NCBI GenBank assembly: GCA_963169455.1
Contig: CAUJDW010000125.1
Span: 221,672 to 285,671, forward strand
From: Bacteroidota bacterium
GTDB taxonomy: Bacteria; Bacteroidota; Bacteroidia; Chitinophagales; Saprospiraceae
DNA length: 64,000 nt
Direction: 5' to 3'
Both the position numbers and the translations under genes were made by a program. A model generated the notes under the pieces. It was not told where the DNA came from. It saw only the letters and a program-made list of their open reading frames with translations, and made no database searches. Positions 42,654 through 51,281 of the stretch are shown here, in pieces (positions within the stretch are counted from its first letter, which is position 1; each line of letters begins with the position of its first letter).

Positions 42654-45305
42654 ATGGCAGAAGAATACCTCCATCCGGAATCCAAAAAGTTCAAATTCCG
42701 CGAACTGAAGGTTTACTCCTCGACGGAATGGCTGGCGGACAACAAGAAAAAGTACCGCCAGGTGTTTGACCGTTATGAAACGACCTATATCTACGCCGAA
42801 CTCTCTTTTTACAACAAACTCTTCGATGCAGAGGAATGGGAAGTGGAGGTGGAACTGAAGTGTTACTCCATGAAAAAAGCCCAGAAACTGCTCTGCTCCC
42901 TGCCGTTCCGCCGCAAGGTGAGCAAGTACGACAACGTGATGTTCATTCGCGAGGGCTGGGGCAACAAGAGCGAAGGCGCTTTCTGGAAAAAAGGCGCCTA
43001 CTTCTGGGAGGCCTGGATAGAGGGGGAAAAGATCGCGACGAAATACTTCTACGTGGAAGATGCCGGGCGGGCGGCCCTGCCGGGGGAAAACCTGTACATG
43101 GAAGTCCAGTCCCTCAAGCTCTACGAAGGCCCCTACGACGATGTCATCGAGGACGAGCGCGTGTACTACCGGCGCTTCAGCAGTGAGGAAACGCGTTACA
43201 TCTATGTGGAGATCGCCCTGCGCAACCTGCTGCTCAGCCGCTCCTGGCATTGCGAGTTATATACCAAGTTTTACAACGACGCCCGGGAACTGAAAGGGCA
43301 GGTCGTCCGCCTGCAGCGCATCGATAAACGCGATGAGGCCGTCCGCATCACTGCCGGCTGGGGTTCCAATGTCAAAGGCTCCTGGCGCAAGGACCGCTAT
43401 ACTGCGGAGATCGTTTTCATGGACCGGCTCCTGGCCGTGATCCCCTTTGAGGTTGGCGATGAGTTCGAGGAAGGGGTGTCCGGGGTGCTCCTGCCCGAGC
43501 GGCAGGTGGCCGCCCCACTGGCTCCCGACGAATCCTTCAACCAGACCTTTGAAGAGGTCATGGCGCGCCTCAATGCCCTCATCGGGCTGGAAGCCATCAA
43601 AAAACAGGTGCTGGACCACGCCAAATACATCCAGTTCCTGCAGTTGCGCAAGGAAAAGGGCTTCGCCGAGAAGGAAGAGATCAACGTCCATTCCGTCTTC
43701 ATCGGCAACCCCGGCACCGGCAAAACCACGGTGGCCAAAATGATGGGCCTGCTGTACAAAAAAATGGGCCTGCTCAGCAAGGGCCACGTCCACGAGGTGG
43801 ACCGGGTGGACCTGGTCGGGGAATACATCGGGCAAACCGCACCCAAGGTCAAGGAAAATATCGAAAAGGCCAGGGGCGGGGTGTTGTTCATCGACGAGGC
43901 CTACGCCCTGGCGCGCTCCAATGACGACAGCAAGGACTTCGGCCGCGAGGTCATCGAGATACTGGTCAAGGAAATGTCCAACGGCCCGGGCGACCTGGCC
44001 GTCATCGTAGCCGGTTACCCCCGGGAAATGCGCCATTTCCTCGATTCCAACCCCGGCCTGAAATCGCGCTTTAAACTGTATTTTGAATTTTCCGACTACC
44101 TGCCGCAGGAACTGGCCCAGATCGCGGCCTACGCCTGCCGGGAAAAGGGCGTGGAACTGACCCAGGAGGCCAGAATGAAGGTGGAGGATGTCATCGTCAA
44201 TGCCTACCGCACCCGCGACCGCACCTTCGGCAATGCGCGTTTCGTTTATGACCTGGTCGAAAAATCCAAGGTGGAACTGGGGCTGCGGGCCATGTCGGCC
44301 GATGACCCCCGCAGCCTCAGCAGGGAGGCGCTGTCTACAATCGAACTTCAGGATGTGGAAAAGGTGGAGATCACACCCCGCACCGAACTGCCCAACATCC
44401 CTGTCGACGAGGCGCTGCTGCACGATTCGCTCGAAGAGCTCAACCGCCTTATCGGCATGGAAAACATCAAGGCGCAGATCACCGAACTGGTGCGCCTGGT
44501 GCGCTTCTACCGGGAAACGGGGCGCGACGTGCTCAACAGTTTCTTCCTCCACACCGTTTTCATCGGCAACCCCGGCACCGGCAAAACGACGGTGGCCCGC
44601 ATCCTGACCAAGATATACAAAGCCCTCGGCGTGCTGGAACGCGGGCACATGGTGGAAACCGACCGGCAGGGGCTGGTCGCCGGGCACGTAGGGCAAACGG
44701 CCATCAAAACCGCCGAACGCATCGACGAGGCCATGGGCGGCGTCCTTTTTATCGATGAAGCCTACTCCCTGGCCATGCACGGCGCCGGCATGTCGGGCGG
44801 CGATTTCGGCGACGAAGCCGTGCAGACCCTGCTCAAACGCATGGAAGACCACCGCGGCAAATTCTTCGTTTTCGTGGCCGGCTACCCCGATAACATGGAG
44901 GCCTTCCTCAAGGCCAACCCCGGGCTGAACTCACGCTTCGACAAAATCCTGAAGTTCGAGGACTACGCTCCTTCGGAGCTCAACCGCATCGCCCTGCAGA
45001 TGCTCTCCGAACAGGCCATCGTGCCGGAACCGGATGCCGAAAACCACCTCCGGGAATACCTGTCCTTCCTGCACGAATACCGCGATAAATACTTCGGCAA
45101 CGCCCGCACAGTGCGCAATATCGTCAACGAAGCGATCAAAAACCACAACCTGCGCCTGGCGGCCCTGCGCCCCGAAGAACGGGCCAAAACGCCCTCCAAC
45201 CTGCTGACCATGGCCGATGTGGAATCATTCAAACCGGATAAGAGCGGCTTTATCTTCAACAAACAATCCATCGGCTTCCGCAGAAGGGAAGGGGAGGGGG
45301 GATAG
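42654..45305 (+). CDS. Tandem CbbX/SpoVK-type AAA+ ATPase with duplicated N-terminal beta domain
   Basis: The start at ATG 42654 (MAEEYLHPESKKFKFRE) gives 883 residues. Residues about 16-137 and 150-267 are two related domains, each with a YIY(A/V)E motif after a run of charged residues and a later GWG..(S/V)(E/K)G(A/S)(F/W) near their end. Two AAA modules of the CbbX/EccA/SpoVK group follow: Walker A GNPGTGKTT at 351-359 and 638-646, Walker B LFIDEAY at 411-417 and 698-704. Pore-loop motifs YIGQTAPKV and HVGQTAIKT, and RFGNAR/YFGNAR-type Arg motifs, are present. Members remodel protein complexes such as rubisco or type VII secretion components. Here the partner is unknown. It is divergently transcribed from the ClpA-like gene, suggesting a shared task. 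Confidence 0.88.
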   Translation: MAEEYLHPESKKFKFRELKVYSSTEWLADNKKKYRQVFDRYETTYIYAELSFYNKLFDAEEWEVEVELKCYSMKKAQKLLCSLPFRRKVSKYDNVMFIREGWGNKSEGAFWKKGAYFWEAWIEGEKIATKYFYVEDAGRAALPGENLYMEVQSLKLYEGPYDDVIEDERVYYRRFSSEETRYIYVEIALRNLLLSRSWHCELYTKFYNDARELKGQVVRLQRIDKRDEAVRITAGWGSNVKGSWRKDRYTAEIVFMDRLLAVIPFEVGDEFEEGVSGVLLPERQVAAPLAPDESFNQTFEEVMARLNALIGLEAIKKQVLDHAKYIQFLQLRKEKGFAEKEEINVHSVFIGNPGTGKTTVAKMMGLLYKKMGLLSKGHVHEVDRVDLVGEYIGQTAPKVKENIEKARGGVLFIDEAYALARSNDDSKDFGREVIEILVKEMSNGPGDLAVIVAGYPREMRHFLDSNPGLKSRFKLYFEFSDYLPQELAQIAAYACREKGVELTQEARMKVEDVIVNAYRTRDRTFGNARFVYDLVEKSKVELGLRAMSADDPRSLSREALSTIELQDVEKVEITPRTELPNIPVDEALLHDSLEELNRLIGMENIKAQITELVRLVRFYRETGRDVLNSFFLHTVFIGNPGTGKTTVARILTKIYKALGVLERGHMVETDRQGLVAGHVGQTAIKTAERIDEAMGGVLFIDEAYSLAMHGAGMSGGDFGDEAVQTLLKRMEDHRGKFFVFVAGYPDNMEAFLKANPGLNSRFDKILKFEDYAPSELNRIALQMLSEQAIVPEPDAENHLREYLSFLHEYRDKYFGNARTVRNIVNEAIKNHNLRLAALRPEERAKTPSNLLTMADVESFKPDKSGFIFNKQSIGFRRREGEGG

Positions 45306-45412
45306 CCGCCCCCTGCGGCCGGCCTTTTTGAGGTTTCAGCTTGGAGGGCCACAGGTTGCAGGGTTTGCCCGGCTGGGGCTCAAAGTGCTGTCCATTCCTT
45401 TAATTCACACGG

Positions 45413-46252
45413 CTACCGGCCGAACAAGCCTATCCGCCAGGGCTTGTAACGCGCCCTGATGATGCTGAAGCGCTCCTTCTGCCGTTGTTCTTTCCGGAAA
45501 AAGAGCAGCCCCAGGTGGAACAGGTCGATAGACAAGGTGACGCCGGGGTGCTGCTGCATTTCCCGCCATGCCTCCTCCATTTCCTTTGACCAGTGGATGT
45601 CGGCGATTACGAAAACACTGTCGTTGTGGGCATAGGGCAGGCAGGCCTGGAAATATTCGAGGCTGGCGCCGGCGCGGTGGTCGCCGTCGATGTAGAGGTA
45701 GTCCAGTTGCTGCAGGTGCTCCAGGGCCGTTGGCAGCATCTCGCGGAAAGGGCCGTTGAGCAGGCGGATGTGGGGCAGCCCGAGCTGCAGGAAATGCTGT
45801 TTGGCCCTGCGGGCCGTTTCCGGGCAGCCTTCGATGGTGACGAAAGCCGCGCGAAGCGCCGCCGAGGCCTGATAGGCCGTGGAAATGCCCAGGGACGTGC
45901 CGAGCTCCAGCATCCGCCGGGGTTTGAGGAAGTGAACCAGGCGGAACAGCAATCGCCCCGTGGCCGGCGAAACGGCGGAATAACGGGCCAGGCTGCCGAT
46001 GCTCCGCTGCCGGCCCGAAGCTACCTTCGAGCCGGCGCCGTAGTCCGCGATGCTTATCCTGCTTTTGTCGCCAAGCAGGCTTTTCCGCAGCTGTTCGATA
46101 AGGCCGAATGCGTAAAACGGCCTGCTGTCCTCCACCACCTTTTCGGCCAGCTCAAAAACAAAAGGGCTGTGCAGCCCATGGCGGTTGCGGGCCCGGCTGT
46201 AAAAGCGCAGGAACCGCAGCAGGAGTTGTATGTGGATCAGAAATGCTTTCAT
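45413..46252 (-). CDS. Class I SAM-dependent O-methyltransferase
   Basis: The 279-residue protein has a Rossmann methyltransferase core from about residue 100: RRMLELGTSLGISTAYQA is the SAM-binding glycine-rich strand, FVTIEGCPETARRAKQHF supplies the acidic residue contacting the ribose, and LDYLYIDGDHRAG is the metal-binding-like strand typical of the O-methyltransferase group. The N-terminal 90 residues include FYSRARNRHGLHSPFVFEL, a segment common to a Bacteroidota subgroup. The substrate is unknown. It is convergent with the tandem AAA gene (108 bases apart) and divergent from the protease gene. Confidence 0.85.
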   Translation of the reverse strand: MKAFLIHIQLLLRFLRFYSRARNRHGLHSPFVFELAEKVVEDSRPFYAFGLIEQLRKSLLGDKSRISIADYGAGSKVASGRQRSIGSLARYSAVSPATGRLLFRLVHFLKPRRMLELGTSLGISTAYQASAALRAAFVTIEGCPETARRAKQHFLQLGLPHIRLLNGPFREMLPTALEHLQQLDYLYIDGDHRAGASLEYFQACLPYAHNDSVFVIADIHWSKEMEEAWREMQQHPGVTLSIDLFHLGLLFFRKEQRQKERFSIIRARYKPWRIGLFGR

Positions 46253-46396
46253 TTTTTCTTTGCGCGGGCAAAAAATAGGCAGAATCGGGCATAATCCGGA
46301 TGCAACTTCATCCCGAAATTAAACGTTACATATTTCGTTTGCCCTTTTGGCAACATAATTTGCAATTTCTTCCCCTTCTTTTCAGCCAGGGGGATT

Positions 46397-46404
46397 TACA
46401 TTTG
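46397..46404 (+). promoter_or_regulatory. Candidate -7 box for the protease gene
   Basis: TACATTTG matches the Bacteroidota -7 consensus TAnnTTTG exactly. No good TTTG lies 17-20 bases upstream. The predicted transcription start is about 45 bases before the ATG at 46455, a reasonable leader length. Confidence 0.3.
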
Positions 46405-46454
46405 CATCCTGACATTTTAAAAAAGCAAAATTGTTAAAAGCAAAAAAAGTAGTA

Positions 46455-48149
46455 ATGAAGTTACGAGTGAAATTGGTATGCCTGAGCCTCTTTCTGAGTG
46501 TTTCTCTCGCCTTTGCGCAGGAAAGCGCGCCGGAAAACTGGTTTAACCTGGACCCCGCAAAAAATGGCGTCCCCGGTGTCAGCACTGAACGCACCTACCA
46601 GGAATTGCTTAAAGGGAAAAAGGGCAAAACGGTCGTAGTGGCCGTGCTTGACTCGGGGGTGGACCACGAACACGAAGACCTTAAAGACATCATGTGGGTG
46701 AACGTGGACGAAATCCCCGGCAATGGCGTCGACGATGACAACAACGGCTACATCGACGATATCCACGGCTGGAATTTCCTGGGCAACGCGAAGGGGGAAA
46801 ACGTCTATTATGACACCTACGAAGTGACCCGCCTGTATAAGGAGTACAAACAACAGTTCGATGGCCGCGACAAGGAAAAACTCTCTAAAAAGGAGAAAAG
46901 CCTCTACGCCAAATACGAGGAATATAAAAAAGTGGTAGAGAAAAAGCGGGCCGAAATGGAAGAGGAGGCCGGCACCTTTGTCGCAATCGCCGCCGCCATC
47001 AACGGCCTGTCCGATGAGATTGGCAAGGAATCCATTTCTCTGGAAGACCTGAGCAGCTTCAAAACGGATAACCCGCTGATGGGGTACGCCGTACAGATAT
47101 CCCAGGCCATCATGGCCAGCGAAGGGCAGTCCTTCGAGCAGATCAAAAAGGATATCAACGAATACGCCGAGCATCTGCAGGCGCAATACGAATACCATTA
47201 CAACCCGGATTTCGACCCCCGCTCTATTGTGGGCGACGATTACAACAACCCCTACAGCCGCAGGTACGGCAATAACGACTACCGCGGCCCCGACGCCCGG
47301 CACGGCACCCACGTGGCCGGCATCATCGGCGCAAAGCGCGGCAATGGGCTGGGAATGGACGGCGTGGCCGACAATGTGCGCATCATGTCGGTGCGCACCG
47401 TACCCGAGGGTGACGAGCGGGATAAGGATGTTGCCGCCGCCATCATTTACGCCGTTGACAATGGCGCTTCTGTGATCAACATGAGCTTCGGCAAGGGGGC
47501 TTCCCCCCTCAAGGGTGTGGTGGACGAAGCGGTCCGGTACGCCCAGGCCAACGATGTGCTGATCGTGCACGCTGCCGGCAACGACCACAAACAGATTACC
47601 AGCGAGAACAATTTCCCCACCGACCAGTACTCCAAACGCGGCTTCCTGGGCATCTTCGGCCCCAAATACGCCTCCAACTGGATCGAAGTGGGCGCCCTCA
47701 ACTGGAAAACAGGTGAAGAACTGGTTGCGCCTTTCTCCAACTACAGCCCCGACTATGTCGATGTTTTCTCCCCGGGTATGGAAATTTACTCCACCGTGCC
47801 TTTCAACCAGTACGAGCACCTGCAGGGCACCAGTATGGCCGCCCCCGTTGTGGCCGGCGTAGCCGCCATGCTGCGCTCCTACTTCCCCGAACTGACTGCC
47901 GAACAGGTGAGGGATATCATTATGGAATCAGCCGTCAGGCAGAAGCACAAAGTACTCGAACCCGGCGATGACAGCTCCGGCCGCAACCTGGCGCCCTTCA
48001 GCGCGCTCAGCGTCACCGGCGGCATCGTCAACGCTTACGAAGCCGTTAAACTGGCCAGCCAGACTAAAGGCAAAAAGAAGGGAGCCGCCCACGGCGGCAT
48101 CAGTGGTGGTGATGGCAGAAAGAGCGGGAAAGCCGTAGCTGTACCGTAG
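46455..48149 (+). CDS. Subtilisin-like (S8) serine protease with large insertion
   Basis: The start at ATG 46455 (MKLRVKLVCLSLFLSVS) gives a signal peptide and 564 residues; an upstream TTG in frame is less likely. The S8 triad is Asp66 (VVAVLDSGVDHEHED), His283 (ARHGTHVAGIIGA) and Ser460 (QGTSMAAPVVAG), with oxyanion-hole Asn in HAAGNDH. Asp and His are normally about 30-50 residues apart; here about 217, because of an insertion (about 115-270) rich in charged helical sequence (KEKLSKKEKSLYAKYEEYKK). The C-terminus is a short basic, Gly-rich tail, not a sorting domain. Probably secreted to the periplasm or surface. The substrate is unknown. It is followed by a long repeat tract. Confidence 0.92.
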   Translation: MKLRVKLVCLSLFLSVSLAFAQESAPENWFNLDPAKNGVPGVSTERTYQELLKGKKGKTVVVAVLDSGVDHEHEDLKDIMWVNVDEIPGNGVDDDNNGYIDDIHGWNFLGNAKGENVYYDTYEVTRLYKEYKQQFDGRDKEKLSKKEKSLYAKYEEYKKVVEKKRAEMEEEAGTFVAIAAAINGLSDEIGKESISLEDLSSFKTDNPLMGYAVQISQAIMASEGQSFEQIKKDINEYAEHLQAQYEYHYNPDFDPRSIVGDDYNNPYSRRYGNNDYRGPDARHGTHVAGIIGAKRGNGLGMDGVADNVRIMSVRTVPEGDERDKDVAAAIIYAVDNGASVINMSFGKGASPLKGVVDEAVRYAQANDVLIVHAAGNDHKQITSENNFPTDQYSKRGFLGIFGPKYASNWIEVGALNWKTGEELVAPFSNYSPDYVDVFSPGMEIYSTVPFNQYEHLQGTSMAAPVVAGVAAMLRSYFPELTAEQVRDIIMESAVRQKHKVLEPGDDSSGRNLAPFSALSVTGGIVNAYEAVKLASQTKGKKKGAAHGGISGGDGRKSGKAVAVP

Positions 48150-48839
48150 TCGTCCAGTATGCCAGTTTGCAGTGCGCCAGCAGGCCGGTTGGCAATCCCC
48201 GGGTGCGCCCGGGGTAGCCTGTTACCCCAAAGGAGACTGGGAGATTGGGAGACGAGGTGAGCCCAGGGCAACCCCTGAAACCAGCCCCGTCCTCGCTGCG
48301 CTCAGCCGGGTAAAAACCTGAAACACCCAAAGGAGACTGGGGGATTGGGTGAGGGGGAGACGAGGTGAGCCAAGGGCAACCCCTGAAACCAGCCCCGTCC
48401 TCGCTGCGCTCAGCCGGGTAAAAACCTGTAACACCCAATGGAGACGGGGAGGCCGGGAGAGGGGGTGACGAGGTGAGCCTTCGGCAAACTCTGAAACTTG
48501 TAACCTGAAACCTGAAACCTGTAACACCTACTGGAGACTGGGAGACTGGGGGATGAGGTGAGGAGGTGAGCCTGTGCGAACCCCTGAAACCAGCCCCGTC
48601 CTCGCTGCGCTCAGCCGGGTAAAAACCTGAAACACCCAAAGGAGACTGGGGGATTGGGTGAGGGGGAGACGAGGTGAGCCAAGGGCAACCCTGCAACCTG
48701 CAACCTGCAACCTGTAACCTGTAACCTGTAACCTGTAACCCTGAAACCTCCTGGGAGACTGGGAGAGGAGGTGCCCCCGGGGCAACCTGAAACCTGAAAC
48801 CCGCCGGAGCTTGCCAACTGCAACTGGCGTACTGATAAG
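48150..48839. repeat. Non-coding tract with irregular tandem repeats of about 105 bp
   Basis: No gene is supported. From 48221 to about 48830 a unit recurs six times, judged by GGAGAC at 48232, 48332, 48440, 48533, 48641 and 48754 (spacings 100, 108, 93, 108, 113). The unit contains GACGAGGTGAGCC, then CAACCCCTGAAACCAGCC, then CTCGCTGCGCTCAGCCGGGT and AAAACCTGAAACACCC. One unit has lost its central part. Another copy occurs before priA (15380-15507). At 48690-48738 seven heptamers follow without gaps (CCTGCAA three times, CCTGTAA four times). Phrases such as CAGTTTGCAGTGCGCCAGC at 48163-48181 recall those at 15182-15260 and after 55720. Confidence 0.85.
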
Positions 48840-49139
48840 CTATCTGATGATTACCTCCCTGATATATTCCTCTCCCAGCTCCTCATTCAGGATTTTTTTG
48901 ATCTTGTCTTTACCGTAGGACAGTTCCTGCCGCAGGGCGGCCGATTCGATGGTGAGGTACAGCTTGTTGTTTGCCAGCCTGATTTCCCGCGTATAGCCGG
49001 CGATGGAAGGGCCCATGAGTTTTTCCCAGAGGTTTTGGATGCGGTTCTGGTTCAGCTTGCCCCTGAGCCGGTACTGGTCGATCATGGCCCGGAGGGCTTC
49101 CTTGAGGGTGAACTCGTTGTGGAGTTTGTCGCTGCTCAT
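48840..49139 (-). CDS. DUF721/DciA-like protein
   Basis: This 99-residue protein (MSSDKLHNEFTLKEALRAM) matches the DUF721 family, to which the helicase loader DciA belongs. Landmarks are IQNLWEKLMGPSIAGYTREIRLANNKLYLTI, then a KH-like pattern ending ELGEEYIREVIIR. DciA helps load the replicative helicase in bacteria lacking DnaC, but short members in Bacteroidota may differ. The start codon overlaps the recF stop codon by four bases (ATGA at 49136-49139), so they are translationally coupled. It ends next to the repeat tract. Confidence 0.8.
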   Translation of the reverse strand: MSSDKLHNEFTLKEALRAMIDQYRLRGKLNQNRIQNLWEKLMGPSIAGYTREIRLANNKLYLTIESAALRQELSYGKDKIKKILNEELGEEYIREVIIR

Positions 49140-50269
49140 GGCGCTTGTATTTTGGTTGCCGTTCCGTTTTCTACAGCGTATTTTACATAGTCCCTGCCGA
49201 AGTGTTCGACGATGGCGCTGAGGCGGTTCTCATCGGTGTCGGTGATGAAGGTTTGCCCGAAACCGCCTTCCAGGAGGAGGCCCAGCAGGCGCCGCACGCG
49301 TTCATTGTCCAATTTATCGAAAATATCGTCGAGAAGCAGGATGGGGATGGCCTTTTTTTCCACCTGCAGGAGCCTGTACTGGGCCAGCCGCAGCGCCAGG
49401 ACGAAGGATTTGAGCTGTCCCTGGGAGGCGAAACGCTTCAGCGGGTAACCGCCAATGGACAGGTTCAGGTCGTCGCGATGGATGCCGGCGGTGGTGCGCT
49501 GCAGGATGCGGTCTTTCTCGCGGCTTTCTTCCAGGAGTTGGTCAAAAGGTGTTTCGTTGAGCCTGGAATCGTAAGCGCAGTCGATGGCTTCGGCCTGGCC
49601 CGAGATAATCCGGTATTTTTCCTGTAGCAGGCCGTGGAACCGGCCCATGAATGCCTGGCGGGCCTGGTGAATGGCCCGCCCAGGCCCGAGCAGTTGCAGG
49701 TCGTATGCTTCCGTCAGGGCGGCGTTATAGCGCCCGCTGTCGGCCATTTGTTTGAGCAGGGCGTTGCGCTGCTGCAGCACCTTGTTGTAAGTGATGAGTT
49801 GCTGCAGGTAGTCGTTGTCGAGTTGCGACAGGGTGTTGTCCAGAAAGCGGCGGCGGGCCTCGCTGCCCTCGGTGGCCAGATAGGTGTCGTCGGGGGCGAT
49901 CATGACCACGGGCAGGAGCCCGACGTGTTCGGACAGGCGCTGGTAGGGGAGATTGTTGCGCTCCAGCTCTTTTTTCTTTCTGGGGATCACTTTTGCCACG
50001 ATGCGCTCCTGTCGCCCTTCCAGGGTAAAGCAGCCTTCCAGCCGGAAGAAATCGGCGCCGTGGCGGGCCAGGAGGCTGTCGGGCAGGTTGAAGTGGCTCT
50101 TGCCCAGGCAGAGGTAGTAGATGGCGTCCAGCAAATTGGTCTTGCCCATGCCGTTGCGCCCCAGAAAGCAGTTCAGCTGCGAAGAGCAGTCGATTCGCTG
50201 AGATTCGTAGTTTTTGAAGTTTGTCAATATAAAGTACTGCAGGTGCAAGGGCGCCGTGGTTTGAGGCAA
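49136..50269 (-). CDS. recF: DNA replication and repair protein RecF
   Basis: RecF helps load RecA at gaps as part of RecFOR. The 377-residue length is typical. Landmarks are YFILTNFKNYESQ at the N-terminus, Walker A FLGRNGMGKTNLLDAIYYLCLG, the ABC-type signature FASQGQLKSFVLALRLAQY (near 285) and Walker B ILLLDDIFDKLD (near 320). The closing part has the D-loop His region (QTFITDTDENRL). It precedes the DciA-like gene with a four-base overlap and follows the CDF transporter gene by 22 bases on the same strand. The usual dnaA-dnaN neighbours are absent here. Confidence 0.96.
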   Translation of the reverse strand: MPQTTAPLHLQYFILTNFKNYESQRIDCSSQLNCFLGRNGMGKTNLLDAIYYLCLGKSHFNLPDSLLARHGADFFRLEGCFTLEGRQERIVAKVIPRKKKELERNNLPYQRLSEHVGLLPVVMIAPDDTYLATEGSEARRRFLDNTLSQLDNDYLQQLITYNKVLQQRNALLKQMADSGRYNAALTEAYDLQLLGPGRAIHQARQAFMGRFHGLLQEKYRIISGQAEAIDCAYDSRLNETPFDQLLEESREKDRILQRTTAGIHRDDLNLSIGGYPLKRFASQGQLKSFVLALRLAQYRLLQVEKKAIPILLLDDIFDKLDNERVRRLLGLLLEGGFGQTFITDTDENRLSAIVEHFGRDYVKYAVENGTATKIQAP

Positions 50270-50291
50270 AGGTAAGAAATAGCCGGTGCAC

Positions 50292-51281
50292 TCAGCCCCC
50301 GTGATTCTGATTCTTCATGATGTTGTCCAGCGTCCAGGTGATGCTGGTTTCCATGGGGGCTGTTCGTTTGGGGCAGTAAGCCATTCGGCATATCCTGCAG
50401 TTGCCGGGCGGGTCGCAGGGGTCGATGTGCACGAAAAACTCCACCGGTGCTTCGCAGTGTTCCTTCATCAGTATGCTGAATTTTCTGACCTCCTCGTAGC
50501 CCTGCCGCACATCGTAATACCAGGGCACGGTCATGTGGCAGTCGATGTGCAGGGTGGCCCCGTACTTGATCACCCGGAAGTTGTGGATGTCGATCCAGCT
50601 ATCCAGGCGGTCCCGCTCCAGCTTTTCCACGAGGTTCTGGATGAGCTGGTAGTCCGCCTCGTCCATTATGCCCGCAACGGATTGCCTGATCAGCCGGAAG
50701 CCGGTCCAGATGATAATGCCGCCGAAGATCAGCGCAACCAGGCTGTCCAGCGCCGTCCAGCCCGTGGCGATCACCAGCCCCAGCCCGGCGATCAGCCCGG
50801 CCGAAGAATAGGCGTCCGACTTCAGGTGTTTCCCACTGGCGCGGAGAATGAGAGAGTTGTGTTTTTCACCGCGTTTTTCCAGAACATGCCCGATGCCGAA
50901 ATTGATGGCCCCGGCAATGCCTGTGAGAAGCAGCCCGATATCGAGGTCCTGGATTTCCTGGGGGAAAATGAGGTTATAACCGGCTTTGCCGATGATGGCC
51001 ATCCCGGCCAGGAAGATGAGGGAGCCCTCGAAGCCTGCGGAAAGGAATTCCACCTTGCCATGGCCGTAGGGGTGGTTGCGGTCGCGCGGCTTGGCGGCAA
51101 GAACCAGGCTGTACAGGCCGAAGGCGGCCGCCACGACATTGATGATGCTTTCCAGCGCATCGGTCAGGATGGCGTTGGAATTGGTGAGCCACCAGGCCAG
51201 GAACTTGGCGCCCATGAGCAACAGCCCGAGCAGCAGCGCGAACAGTTGTACGGAAAAGTGGCGTTTGTTCGTGTCAGTCAA
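50292..51281 (-). CDS. Cation diffusion facilitator (CDF) metal exporter with C-terminal Cys cluster
   Basis: The 329-residue integral membrane protein has about six helices. The CDF landmarks are AILTDALESIINVVAAAFGLYS (the DALES form of the metal-site helix) and HPYGHGKVEFLSAGFEGS early on, with LKSDAYSSAGLIAGLGLV later (Asp site). The cytoplasmic C-terminal domain contains DEADYQLIQNLVEKL and HIDCHMTVPWYYDV. It ends with four cysteines at residues 289, 295, 298 and 303 (HIDPCDPPGNCRICRMAYC), spacing C-x5-C-x2-C-x4-C. Family members export Zn, Fe, Co or Mn in exchange for protons. The Cys cluster may add a metal-sensing site. Metal identity is not predictable from sequence. Confidence 0.9.
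   Translation of the reverse strand: MTDTNKRHFSVQLFALLLGLLLMGAKFLAWWLTNSNAILTDALESIINVVAAAFGLYSLVLAAKPRDRNHPYGHGKVEFLSAGFEGSLIFLAGMAIIGKAGYNLIFPQEIQDLDIGLLLTGIAGAINFGIGHVLEKRGEKHNSLILRASGKHLKSDAYSSAGLIAGLGLVIATGWTALDSLVALIFGGIIIWTGFRLIRQSVAGIMDEADYQLIQNLVEKLERDRLDSWIDIHNFRVIKYGATLHIDCHMTVPWYYDVRQGYEEVRKFSILMKEHCEAPVEFFVHIDPCDPPGNCRICRMAYCPKRTAPMETSITWTLDNIMKNQNHGG

Noticed and set aside
43257..44852. 531-codon open frame on the minus strand
   Set aside because: Antisense to the tandem AAA gene, whose Walker motifs establish the coding strand.
46461..47819. 452-codon open frame on the minus strand
   Set aside because: Antisense to the S8 protease with intact catalytic triad.
48100..48823. 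Several minus-strand open frames repeating RLSAARTGLV
   Set aside because: They are translations of tandem non-coding repeats, overlap one another in different frames and have no start or domain logic.
48221..48830. CRISPR array
   Set aside because: Units are about 105 bp with variable spacing and no alternation of short repeat and unique spacer; no cas genes are near.
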